Part shown: one piece after another, positions 7,713 through 15,317 of the stretch
How the letters are laid out: each line of letters opens with the position of its first letter
How positions within the stretch are numbered: position 1 is the first letter of the stretch
Assembly (NCBI GenBank): GCA_021604845.1
Contig: BQJT01000021.1
Location: forward strand, 1 to 32,734
DNA: 32,734 nucleotides
Reading direction: 5' to 3'
From: Cyclobacteriaceae bacterium
GTDB lineage: Bacteria; Bacteroidota; Bacteroidia; Cytophagales; Cyclobacteriaceae
Notes under the pieces: model-generated
Seen by the model: only the letters and a program-made list of their open reading frames with translations
Told to the model about the DNA's origin: nothing
The model's database searches: none
Position numbers and translations under genes: made by a program

Positions 7713-8651
7713 TTAGCGTGTACCTAAGCCCCCAAATGGCAATTCTTTAAAGAACGATCGTAACTCCTGTTCCAGGTCACCGGCGACTTCACTGCCAAGA
7801 TTGGACATTAACCGGATGTTCGGCTGAATCCGTAGTCCTCGTAAATTCAGATGCTGATTTACAAACATGAATTCCAGTTCAGGATAAATATTCTTAAAGA
7901 CATCGACCAGTTCCAGAACCTGATAGTTGTGGGTGGATACATTATAGATGCCTGGGTTGACCTCAGTTTTGATCAAGTTTGCCAGTATCTTACTGATTGT
8001 GTCAACATGAATAAACGCACGCGCCTGGGTGCCGTTACCGTTTATGGTAATTCTCTTCTTATAATTGGCATCGAAAACAAATCGGTTAATGACCGAATCG
8101 AACCGAACGCTTTTGTTATAACCGTATACATTTCCGCATCGAATAATGAAAGTCTGCATCTTATCGAATAAACGCATAACGTGCTCCTCGCCGCGTAACT
8201 TGCTAATTCCATAAAACGTTCTGGGATTTGGTACTTTTTCTTCGGTCGCCAGTTCTTTGGATCTGCCATAAACAGAAGTACTACTGAGGTAGATCATCCG
8301 CTTGACCTCAGATTCTTCCAAAGCGTAAACCAGTTCCGCGGTACCCCAGTGGTTTACCTGCTCAAAAAAATGGCTGTCAATGTTTGCAAATGGAGTAGTA
8401 ACCCTGGCAGCCAGATGTATTACTGCATCCATTCCCTTAAGATGCTTTCGCAGCTTCCTGGAATCCAATATGTCGCCTTCAATGAAATCCAGTTTATGTC
8501 CATTTTTCAACCCTCCACCCAGGAAAAAACTGAAATTCTCCCGGCTAAGATTGTCGTATACAACAATTTTTTCAATTTCAGGGAGAGACACCAACTGACT
8601 AACCAACCCGGTTCCTATATACCCTGCTCCTCCGGTAATTAATACGTTCAT
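7713..8651 (-). CDS. NAD-dependent epimerase/dehydratase (extended SDR)
   Basis: This 312-residue cytoplasmic enzyme is an extended short-chain dehydrogenase of the nucleotide-sugar epimerase type. The NAD-binding GGAGYIG is at residues 7-13, DILDS and HLAARV follow, then the catalytic SSTSVYG serine and YGISK tyrosine-lysine pair. The substrate is likely a nucleotide sugar but cannot be named. The frame is open to 8684, but the ATG at 8651 puts the Rossmann strand at the very N-terminus and overlaps the cysH stop as ATGA, so it is chosen. Coupling to cysH, which yields sulfite, is unusual. At 312 residues it is shorter than typical SqdB sulfoquinovose synthases (about 400), so that identity is not claimed. 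Confidence 0.88.
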   Translation of the reverse strand: MNVLITGGAGYIGTGLVSQLVSLPEIEKIVVYDNLSRENFSFFLGGGLKNGHKLDFIEGDILDSRKLRKHLKGMDAVIHLAARVTTPFANIDSHFFEQVNHWGTAELVYALEESEVKRMIYLSSTSVYGRSKELATEEKVPNPRTFYGISKLRGEEHVMRLFDKMQTFIIRCGNVYGYNKSVRFDSVINRFVFDANYKKRITINGNGTQARAFIHVDTISKILANLIKTEVNPGIYNVSTHNYQVLELVDVFKNIYPELEFMFVNQHLNLRGLRIQPNIRLMSNLGSEVAGDLEQELRSFFKELPFGGLGTR

Positions 8652-9331
8652 GGCTTCTTTATAAGATCGGTGTGCAAGCCACACTCAGTTTTATTCAGTC
8701 CGTACCATCGTGCTTCCCTTTCATCAATATCGGGATGCCTTTTCCTGGTGCAAGGCTCACAGCCAATGCTTAGGTATCCCTTTTCATCCAGTGGATGTCT
8801 GGGAATATCGTGCTGCTTTATATATCGGAATATGTCCCTGGTATTCCAATCCAGCATTGGATGGAACCGCATACAGTTAAATGGAGCTGGTTCTTCTTCC
8901 TTCAGGGTATTCCTAAATTTGTTCTGGTCCCTCCGAACACCATTGATCCAAACATCATGAGAATTTAGAACTTTCTCCATCGGTTGCGTTTTATTTAAAT
9001 AACAGCAGTAGTCAGGATCGGAGGCAAATAATAGTTTCCCGCCAGAATCTTTCTGCATTATTTTTGGAGTCTCTGCATAAAGGTCAATGACCCGCAGTCC
9101 AAAGATTTTGGCAACTTGCTCTTTAAAGCTTATGGTTTCGGGAAAATGATAACCAGTATTAATGAAGTATACTGGGATATCCAGCTTGGTTTGGCTGATT
9201 ATATGGAGTATTACCATACTATGAGTCTGAAACGAAGAAGTGGTAAACAACTTCTTTTTTTGTTTGGTATAGGACTCCAACCTGGAAATGATTTGTTCTT
9301 TTTGCAATATTTTTAACGATATATTATACAA
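8648..9331 (-). CDS. cysH: APS-type phosphoadenylyl/adenylyl-sulfate reductase
   Basis: CysH reduces activated sulfate to sulfite in assimilatory sulfate reduction. The 227-residue protein has the catalytic cysteine C217 in ECGLH and two further cysteine pairs (C109-C110 in YCC, C191/C194 in GCEPC) that ligate a [4Fe-4S] cluster. This pattern marks APS reductases rather than cluster-free PAPS reductases. The start is TTG at 9331, the only plausible start giving the usual N-terminal segment before LFTTSSFQTHS; the next ATG is at residue 39. No sulfate adenylyltransferase or sulfite reductase genes are in the window. The stop overlaps the downstream epimerase start. Confidence 0.92.
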   Translation of the reverse strand: MYNISLKILQKEQIISRLESYTKQKKKLFTTSSFQTHSMVILHIISQTKLDIPVYFINTGYHFPETISFKEQVAKIFGLRVIDLYAETPKIMQKDSGGKLLFASDPDYCCYLNKTQPMEKVLNSHDVWINGVRRDQNKFRNTLKEEEPAPFNCMRFHPMLDWNTRDIFRYIKQHDIPRHPLDEKGYLSIGCEPCTRKRHPDIDEREARWYGLNKTECGLHTDLIKKP

Positions 9332-9445
9332 TTATAAAAAAAAGCCTCCATATCATGAAAATGTTAAAATGGTTATGAATCGGAGCGGCTGGTAAAATAT
9401 ACCTGTTATTATTAAACAATTTTTCATTTATGTATGTTTGATCTT

Positions 9446-9856
9446 ATGAGAACGGCGGTGATCAGGAAAGAACATTTTAATGCAGCCCATCGATTATATA
9501 ATCCAGATTGGTCTGACAAAAAAAATGATAGGGTATTTGGCAAGTGCAATAATCCCAACTTCCATGGACATAATTATGAGTTGCTGGTTAAGTTAATCGG
9601 CCATCCGGACCCAGAAACCGGTTATGTATATGATATGAAGCAATTGAGTGACGTGATCAGGGAAGAGATTATCACCGCTTTCGATCATCGCAATCTAAAC
9701 CGGGATGTGCCGGAATTTCAGCAATTGAATCCAACAGCGGAAAATATTGCTATGGTCATTTGGCAGAAGTTAAGGAAGCGAATTGACCTCCAGTATGAAT
9801 TAAAAATAACACTATATGAAACCGAAAGAAACATTGTCGAGTATCCCGGGGAGTGA
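9446..9856 (+). CDS. 6-pyruvoyl-tetrahydropterin synthase / QueD family protein
   Basis: This 136-residue protein belongs to the PTPS/QueD family, which converts dihydroneopterin triphosphate for queuosine or pterin synthesis. The zinc ligands are H15 (FNAAHR), H40 and H42 (HGHNYE); the catalytic cysteine is C34 and the FDHRNLN block follows. An in-frame ATG at 9434 is also possible, but MRTAVIRKEHFNAAHR from 9446 matches the family start, and the sequence TATGTTTG at 9433-9440 resembles a -7 promoter element, which would put the start site at or just before this ATG. It overlaps folE, which makes its substrate, so the two act in sequence. QueD versus a PTPS-like role cannot be separated here. 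Confidence 0.9.
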   Translation: MRTAVIRKEHFNAAHRLYNPDWSDKKNDRVFGKCNNPNFHGHNYELLVKLIGHPDPETGYVYDMKQLSDVIREEIITAFDHRNLNRDVPEFQQLNPTAENIAMVIWQKLRKRIDLQYELKITLYETERNIVEYPGE

Positions 9857-10505
9857 AACTGTCCTGAATGAAATTGATAACGAGCATATTGCAAGTTCAA
9901 CAGATACTCCCTTAAGAGCAGACGCATTCGATCTGAGCGACAAGGATAAAATGGATAAAATCGAGCATCATTTTAGGGAGATCATGAACGTGTTAGGTTT
10001 GGATCTTAATGATGACAGTTTACAGGGTACTCCCAAAAGAGTTGCCAAGATGTATGTTAAGGAAATTTTCAGCGGCTTGAATCCCGATAACAAACCACAT
10101 GCGAAATTATTCGACAATAAATTCAAGTATAACGAAATGCTTGTAGAGAAGGACATCACCTTTTATTCCAACTGTGAACATCATTTTGTACCAATAATCG
10201 GCAAAGCCCACGTGGGTTATATATCAAGTGGTAAGGTAATTGGACTTTCCAAAATTAACCGAATTGTACAATATTTCGCTAAAAGACCCCAGGTTCAGGA
10301 ACGGCTGACCATGCAGATTGCCGAGGACTTGAAATCAGCCCTCAATACAGAAAGTGTAGGGGTAGTAGTGGATGCTACCCACCTCTGTGTGTCTTCCAGA
10401 GGGGTTGGAGATACCAATAGCACTACTGGCACTGCTTATTTTAGCGGACTGTTCAGAGAACCTAACACACGGTCAGAATTTCTTAATTTTATAAATAGTC
10501 AATAA
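9816..10505 (+). CDS. folE: GTP cyclohydrolase I
   Basis: FolE converts GTP to dihydroneopterin triphosphate, the entry to folate, queuosine and pterin pathways. The 229-residue protein carries the zinc-site residues C120 and H123 in SNCEHHFVP and C191 in HLCVSSRGV, plus GTPKRVAKMY and the KINRIVQYFAKRPQVQE block. The N-terminal 35 residues form a variable extension before the conserved domain. The ATG at 9816 overlaps the upstream PTPS gene by 41 nt; no other ATG precedes the conserved part until residue 46, so this start is kept with moderate certainty. Confidence 0.95.
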   Translation: MKPKETLSSIPGSETVLNEIDNEHIASSTDTPLRADAFDLSDKDKMDKIEHHFREIMNVLGLDLNDDSLQGTPKRVAKMYVKEIFSGLNPDNKPHAKLFDNKFKYNEMLVEKDITFYSNCEHHFVPIIGKAHVGYISSGKVIGLSKINRIVQYFAKRPQVQERLTMQIAEDLKSALNTESVGVVVDATHLCVSSRGVGDTNSTTGTAYFSGLFREPNTRSEFLNFINSQ

Positions 10506-10541
10506 ATCATTATAATTGCTCTTGGTAAAGTTCAACCAGCT

Positions 10542-11000
10542 ATGCGCATCGAGGAAGAAATAAGCCAGGAGAAATTCCTGAATCAGAATCATAAAACTCT
10601 TGTAAACCTTCTATACACTCACAGCTTTCTCATTAACAGAATGGCTGGATTTTTTAAAAGCAGGGGTATAACCAGGCAGCAATTCAATGTGCTGCGGATA
10701 TTAAGAGGTCAGTACCCTAATTCCGCTAATCTAAATCTGATCAAAGACAGGATGATGGATAAGATGTCGGATGCATCCAGGATTGTTGAGCGGCTTCGGT
10801 TAAAGAAGCTGATATCGAGGAAGCAAAGCCGTAGTGATCGACGGGAAGTTGAAATTGTTATCAGTCAGGAAGGACTGGCGCTTCTGGAGAAAATGGATAC
10901 CGAAATCAAAGAGATCTATAAATTGTTCGACAGCCTGTCGCCCAACGAACTCCTAAAACTGAACGAACTATTGGATAAGTTCAGGAATGGAGTGAAGTAA
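10542..11000 (+). CDS. MarR family transcriptional regulator
   Basis: This 152-residue protein has a MarR-type winged helix-turn-helix: GITRQQFNVLRILRGQ, then the recognition region MDKMSDASRIVERLRLKKLISRKQSRSDRREVEI with the wing carrying the typical DRR. Flanking N- and C-terminal helices would form the dimer interface. MarR proteins usually repress nearby genes in response to small ligands. It lies 36 nt downstream of folE and 114 nt before hppA, which has its own promoter; either could be a target, but no operator was identified. Confidence 0.9.
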   Translation: MRIEEEISQEKFLNQNHKTLVNLLYTHSFLINRMAGFFKSRGITRQQFNVLRILRGQYPNSANLNLIKDRMMDKMSDASRIVERLRLKKLISRKQSRSDRREVEIVISQEGLALLEKMDTEIKEIYKLFDSLSPNELLKLNELLDKFRNGVK

Positions 11001-11002
11001 AC

Positions 11003-11046
11003 ACCCCACTTGTTATACATTTCGCTTAATACCTGCGTGGGGTTTT
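11003..11046 (+). terminator. possible terminator after marR
   Basis: A 7-bp stem (11003-11009 with 11037-11043, core CCCCAC/GTGGGG) has a 27-nt loop and is followed by a short T run. It starts just after the marR stop. The loop is long, so termination may be partial. Confidence 0.45.
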
Positions 11047-11065
11047 ATATTCAGCAGTGTTCTTC

Positions 11066-11073
11066 TATCTTTG
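11066..11073 (+). promoter_or_regulatory. -7 promoter element of hppA
   Basis: TATCTTTG matches the Bacteroidota TAnnTTTG consensus. It predicts a start site near 11080 and a leader of about 35 nt before the ATG at 11115. No clear TTTG is seen at -33. It supports rejecting the upstream ATG at 11010 as the start of hppA. Confidence 0.5.
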
Positions 11074-11114
11074 TGGGGTTTTTACGCGAATATCAAGCAA
11101 ACAATAATATAACT

Positions 11115-13301
11115 ATGGATAATTTTGTATATGTAATTCCTGCGATGGGCATTTTGGGAATCGTGGTTCTGGCGATAAAATCTGCGTGGGTTACCAAACA
11201 GGATGCAGGTGATGAAAATATGCAGGAGTTGGCGGAGCACATTGCTAAAGGGGCAATGGCATTTTTAAAAGCGGAGTGGAAAGTACTTTCCTATTTTGCA
11301 GTAATTACCGGGATCTTATTAGCTTATTCCGGAACGCTGGTTCCGGACTCTCACCCGATTATTGCTATCTCATTTTTAATTGGTGCGTTCTTTTCTGCAC
11401 TTGCCGGTTATATAGGGATGAACATTGCAACCAAAGCCAATGTACGAACTACCCAGGCCGCACGTACCAGTTTGTCCAAAGCGTTACAGGTTTCCTTTAC
11501 CGGAGGGGCCGTTATGGGACTCGGCGTAGCCGGGCTGGCGGTATTTGGATTGGGTTCACTATTCATAGTACTCACTCAAATGTTTGTTCCGGAAGGAATT
11601 GCAGTTACCGGGGTTGAAATGAGAACTGCCATCGAAGTGCTGGCTGGTTTTTCACTGGGTGCTGAATCGATTGCTTTGTTTGCCCGGGTAGGCGGTGGTA
11701 TATATACCAAGGCCGCGGATGTTGGAGCAGATTTAGTTGGAAAAGTAGAAGCCGGTATTCCTGAAGACGATCCAAGAAACCCTGCCACAATAGCGGACAA
11801 CGTAGGAGATAACGTAGGAGATGTAGCCGGTATGGGAGCAGATCTTTTCGGTTCATATGTGGCCACTATACTGGCATCCATGGTGCTTGGGCAGGAAATC
11901 GATGCCAGCAGTGACCAGTTTGGAGGGCTAAGCCCGATACTGCTACCAATGGTTATAGCCGGTTTGGGTTTGATCTTTTCAATTATCGGAACCTTCCTGG
12001 TGAAAGTAAAAGAAGGAGGAAACGTTCAAGCCGCTTTAAACATGGGGAACTGGGGCTCTATTATACTCACGGTGATCGCGTCCTACTTTCTGGTACACTG
12101 GATGCTTCCGGAATCCCTGGTACATCGAGGAATTGCCTTTACCAATACCGCTGTATTCTGGGCAATATTCCTGGGACTTGTAGTTGGTGCACTCATGAGT
12201 ATTATAACCGAGTACTACACATCAATGGGAAAACGGCCGGTTAATTCAATTGTTAAACAATCCTCTACAGGTCATGCTACCAACATAATCGGAGGGTTAT
12301 CTGTTGGAATGGAATCTACCCTACTCCCGATAATTGTACTGGCAGTAGGTATATACGGCGCTTTCGAACTTGCCGGATTTTATGGGGTAGCCATATGTGC
12401 TGCAGGAATGATGGCCACTACCGCTATGCAATTAGCCATTGACGCCTTCGGACCGATCGCTGACAACGCTGGTGGAATTGCAGAAATGAGTGGACTTCCT
12501 GAAGAAGTACGGAACAGAACTGATATCCTGGATGCTGTGGGCAACACCACGGCTGCAGCGGGAAAAGGATTTGCCATTGCATCCGCGGCGCTTACCGCGC
12601 TGGCGCTGTTTGCAGCTTTCGTGGGTATAGCCGGGATTGACAGTATTGATATTTATAAGGCAGATGTTCTTGCCGGTCTGTTTATCGGGGCGGTTATACC
12701 ATATATATTTTCTTCACTTGCGATCGCTGCCGTTGGACGGGCTGCTATGGAAATGGTAACTGAAGTACGCAGGCAGTTCCGGGAAATACCCGGAATAATG
12801 GAACATAAAGCAAGACCGGAATACGAAAAGTGTGTTGCGATATCTACCAAGGCCTCAATCAGGGAAATGATTGCACCAGGTGCCATTGCGCTTATCGTAC
12901 CGGTACTCATTGGGTTCTCATTTGGCCCGGAAGTGCTGGGAGGTGTACTGGCTGGCGTTACTGTTTCCGGGGTGTTGATGGGTATTTTTATGAATAACGC
13001 AGGAGGAGCCTGGGACAATGCCAAAAAATCTTTTGAAAAGGGGGTTGAGATCGATGGGGAAATGCAGTATAAAGGGTCCGAAGCACATAAAGCATCAGTA
13101 ACCGGCGATACGGTGGGTGACCCATTTAAGGATACATCAGGACCTTCTATGAATATTCTTATAAAATTGATGTCCATTGTTTCTCTGGTAATTGCCCCTC
13201 ATATTGCGGTGATAGATCATCACGATACTTCCTCACTTGACAAAGCCAAAGAAATTACCCTTGAAGGAGATTCAGAACATAATCATCCGGAGAAACTTTA
13301 A
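11115..13301 (+). CDS. hppA: membrane-bound ion-pumping pyrophosphatase, K+-dependent type
   Basis: This 728-residue polytopic membrane protein hydrolyses pyrophosphate and pumps Na+ and/or H+ across the inner membrane. It shows the PPi-binding block DVGADLVGKVEAGIPEDDP, the DNVGDNVGDVAGMGADL metal-binding block and the C-terminal GDTVGDPFKDTSGPSMN block. The motif GNTTAAAGKG has Ala where K+-independent enzymes have Lys (GNTTKA), so it belongs to the K+-dependent clan, which holds most Na+-pumps; the ion cannot be fixed from sequence alone. The open frame starts at 11010, but the first 35 residues overlap a terminator and promoter, so the ATG at 11115 is used. Confidence 0.95.
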   Translation: MDNFVYVIPAMGILGIVVLAIKSAWVTKQDAGDENMQELAEHIAKGAMAFLKAEWKVLSYFAVITGILLAYSGTLVPDSHPIIAISFLIGAFFSALAGYIGMNIATKANVRTTQAARTSLSKALQVSFTGGAVMGLGVAGLAVFGLGSLFIVLTQMFVPEGIAVTGVEMRTAIEVLAGFSLGAESIALFARVGGGIYTKAADVGADLVGKVEAGIPEDDPRNPATIADNVGDNVGDVAGMGADLFGSYVATILASMVLGQEIDASSDQFGGLSPILLPMVIAGLGLIFSIIGTFLVKVKEGGNVQAALNMGNWGSIILTVIASYFLVHWMLPESLVHRGIAFTNTAVFWAIFLGLVVGALMSIITEYYTSMGKRPVNSIVKQSSTGHATNIIGGLSVGMESTLLPIIVLAVGIYGAFELAGFYGVAICAAGMMATTAMQLAIDAFGPIADNAGGIAEMSGLPEEVRNRTDILDAVGNTTAAAGKGFAIASAALTALALFAAFVGIAGIDSIDIYKADVLAGLFIGAVIPYIFSSLAIAAVGRAAMEMVTEVRRQFREIPGIMEHKARPEYEKCVAISTKASIREMIAPGAIALIVPVLIGFSFGPEVLGGVLAGVTVSGVLMGIFMNNAGGAWDNAKKSFEKGVEIDGEMQYKGSEAHKASVTGDTVGDPFKDTSGPSMNILIKLMSIVSLVIAPHIAVIDHHDTSSLDKAKEITLEGDSEHNHPEKL

Positions 13302-13321
13302 TCTAACTGAATAACGTTAGT

Positions 13322-13355
13322 AAAGGAGTGGTCACCAAGGTGCCACTCCTTTTTT
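13322..13355 (+). terminator. terminator of hppA
   Basis: A long hairpin (AAAGGAGTGG arm at 13322-13331 with its complement, and an inner CACC/GGTG stem) is followed by a run of T. It starts 21 nt after the hppA stop. Confidence 0.9.
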
Positions 13356-13743
13356 GTTGGGGATATTTTTATTGGTCAATTCGGATAATGAATTGAAATA
13401 TATACGGTGATAAATTTAAAGAAAGCTCATTTATGTAAGAATTGAATTCGGAGAGCAGGATATGACGGAGTAACGTTTCATAAATTCATACAACCTGCTG
13501 CTTTGACAATTACAGAACCCCCAGTCATGGTTTTAAGGCCCTGAAAACAATCTGTTCATGATAATAATGCCAAAAATTACCATGTAAGTTTTAGAATTTG
13601 ATTGCGGACTTTATTTTAGTAAATGACTGATTTTAGCCGTAATTTTAGCCACAATTGAAGCTGTAAATAGACTCCCATTTTAAAATGATGAGCACACCGG
13701 TTACATTTTACTTTGAAACTGTATTAACTAACAGGCAGAGGAC
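13356..13743. other. AT-rich intergenic region upstream of the ECF sigma operon
   Basis: About 390 nt with no convincing gene. It contains three spaced ATTTTAG words near 13612-13650. A 20-codon mini-ORF from the ATG at 13685 ends in an ATGA overlap with the sigma-factor start. No full TAnnTTTG promoter with a partner -33 was found, which would suit a promoter read by an alternative sigma factor. Confidence 0.4.
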
Positions 13744-14283
13744 ATGAAAGATGCTGAGATTTTGGCAAGAATGAGGAAAGGAGATGAATCTGCCCTGGAG
13801 TATCTGTACCAGAAGTATTATCGAATGATGATTAAATTGGTTAGTTCGAATAGCGGTACAGAATATGAGGCAAAGGATATTTATCAGGAAGCCCTCATCG
13901 TATTGTGGCAAAAGGCTGTAAGCGGTAATTTGGTATTGACATCGAAATTAAGTACTTATCTCTATAGTATTTGCCAGAATCTCTGGCGAAAAGAACTAGA
14001 CCGGAAAAGTAGGTTGAGTAATGAGGCCGTCGATCGGACCGAGTACATTGACCATGACAGAGATGAAAGGAGCAGAGTGATAAGGGAGTGTATTGAACAA
14101 TTGGGCGATACCTGTCAGAAAGTACTTACCTATTATTATTTCGATGGTATGTCCATGACAGATATTGCGGACAAACTTAATTTTTCAAGTACTGATACTG
14201 CAAAGACGAAAAAATATAAATGCAAAAAACGACTGGATCAATTGGTGAAATCCATATACAAAGCCAGTGATTTCTTAGACTGA
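13744..14283 (+). CDS. ECF RNA polymerase sigma factor
   Basis: This 179-residue protein is an extracytoplasmic-function sigma-70 factor. Region 2 is near residues 15-80 (YLYQKYYRMM, then EAKDIYQEALIVLWQKA, the core-binding and -10 recognition part), and region 4 near 105-165 (LGDTCQKVLTYYYFDGMSMTDIADKL, the -35 helix-turn-helix). It directs transcription of a stress or envelope regulon. The following gene, one base away, encodes a membrane protein with the look of its anti-sigma factor. It is not beside a FecR or SusC/D pair, so it is unlikely to be a nutrient-uptake sigma. Confidence 0.92.
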   Translation: MKDAEILARMRKGDESALEYLYQKYYRMMIKLVSSNSGTEYEAKDIYQEALIVLWQKAVSGNLVLTSKLSTYLYSICQNLWRKELDRKSRLSNEAVDRTEYIDHDRDERSRVIRECIEQLGDTCQKVLTYYYFDGMSMTDIADKLNFSSTDTAKTKKYKCKKRLDQLVKSIYKASDFLD

Positions 14284-14284
14284 C

Positions 14285-15217
14285 ATGAGTAAATATTCAA
14301 AATATAGTGAACAAATCGCCTCCTACCTGGACGGTCAAATGAACCCGGGTGAGATGCAGCAGTTCGAAAAGCAGCTTCATACCGATCCATTGATGCGGTC
14401 TGAGTTCGAACTTCAACAAGACATCATTCATAACCTCAGGGACTTCAGAAAAACCCAACTGAAAACCAGACTTGATCAGGTACCGGTAGGTATGGGCCCC
14501 ACTGCAATGATAGGAATGAAGGCTGCTGCTGCCTTAGTAATTTCCGGTATCATAGGAGTTGGCACATACCTGTATTTCACCACACCCGCTGAAGATGCTG
14601 TTCTGGTAAATGAAACCGAACTGGTTACTGAATCGATAGAAAGCACCGATGAGCCCGTAACAGTGATAACCGAAGCACTTCCGGAAGTAAGTACGGATCA
14701 GCAGGAAACTTCAACAAAAGAACCTCTGATAATAGAGCCGAAAATTGCAGAAACTAAAAGAGAAACGGTAAGAGAGCCGGTAAAAGAAAACACCGTGCTT
14801 CCCAGTGAAGAGAAAGTGCCAGTGGAAGAGAACATAGCTCCGGTTATTAACAGTCCTAAATTGATGACGCCCATCCTTGAGGATACCGGATTTGAGGAGT
14901 CTATTCAGATCCCCAGCGCCGGACTAGCCCAGGACGGATTAGCTGACAACAGTGTAGTAGCGGTAGAAACTGCCAGAAAGGATGCTGATATGTTTCACTA
15001 CCAGTATTTCAGTGGAAAATTATATCTATATGGGGATTTCAGGGACAATCCGTATGAGATTCTGGAACTAAACTCCACCAAAGGAAAGCGACTGTTTATT
15101 TATTACAATGGCGATTATTACAGGATAATCGATGGTCAGCAGCAGATAACGCCGCTCGAGAAACTAACTGATCATGATATAATTAAGAAGTTAGAGATCA
15201 TTCAGGCTAACAAATAA
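14285..15217 (+). CDS. membrane-anchored anti-sigma-like protein
   Basis: The 310 residues divide into a cytoplasmic N-terminal part (1-70) with the motif YSEQIASYLDGQMNPGEMQQFE, typical of anti-sigma factors, one membrane helix (about 78-98), a Glu/Thr/Pro/Val-rich linker (100-190) and a C-terminal domain (235-305) with YQYFSGKLYLYGDF and FIYYNGDYYRI. The N-terminal region lacks the zinc HxxxCxxC signature. It would hold the sigma factor at the membrane and sense an envelope signal through its outer domain. Location (1 nt after the sigma gene) and layout support the role; the outer domain is not recognised. Confidence 0.78.
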   Translation: MSKYSKYSEQIASYLDGQMNPGEMQQFEKQLHTDPLMRSEFELQQDIIHNLRDFRKTQLKTRLDQVPVGMGPTAMIGMKAAAALVISGIIGVGTYLYFTTPAEDAVLVNETELVTESIESTDEPVTVITEALPEVSTDQQETSTKEPLIIEPKIAETKRETVREPVKENTVLPSEEKVPVEENIAPVINSPKLMTPILEDTGFEESIQIPSAGLAQDGLADNSVVAVETARKDADMFHYQYFSGKLYLYGDFRDNPYEILELNSTKGKRLFIYYNGDYYRIIDGQQQITPLEKLTDHDIIKKLEIIQANK

Positions 15218-15233
15218 GATTTGAGCTTGTTTT

Positions 15234-15267
15234 AAAAATCCCGCCCTGCAAGGCGGGATTTTTTTTT
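15234..15267 (+). terminator. terminator of the sigma/anti-sigma operon
   Basis: The stem ATCCCGCC/GGCGGGAT (15238-15245 with 15252-15259), with extra A-T pairs at the base, is followed by a run of T. It lies 16 nt after the anti-sigma stop. Confidence 0.95.
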
Positions 15268-15299
15268 GACCTCTTTTTAGGGATTAATGCTTAACTTTG
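15265..15299 (+). promoter_or_regulatory. promoter of the ftsX-gldC operon
   Basis: TTTG at 15265-15268 and TAACTTTG at 15292-15299 have a 23-nt spacer, at the long end for Bacteroidota promoters. The predicted start site near 15306 gives a very short leader before the TTG at 15318. Confidence 0.55.
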
Positions 15300-15317
15300 G
15301 TCCATTAGATTTCAACC

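Noticed and set aside
7691-7723. Inverted repeat GTACACG/CGTGTAC as a terminator of the epimerase gene
   Set aside because: Arms of 7 bp are separated by 19 nt, with no T run, and it overlaps the stop codon; too weak to call.
7553-7750. 65-codon plus-strand ORF
   Set aside because: It runs into the end of the epimerase gene, has no signal or family motif, and its composition looks like translated non-coding AT-rich DNA.
12653-13177. 174-codon minus-strand ORF inside hppA
   Set aside because: It is antisense to conserved pyrophosphatase motifs; the open frame results from codon bias of the true gene.
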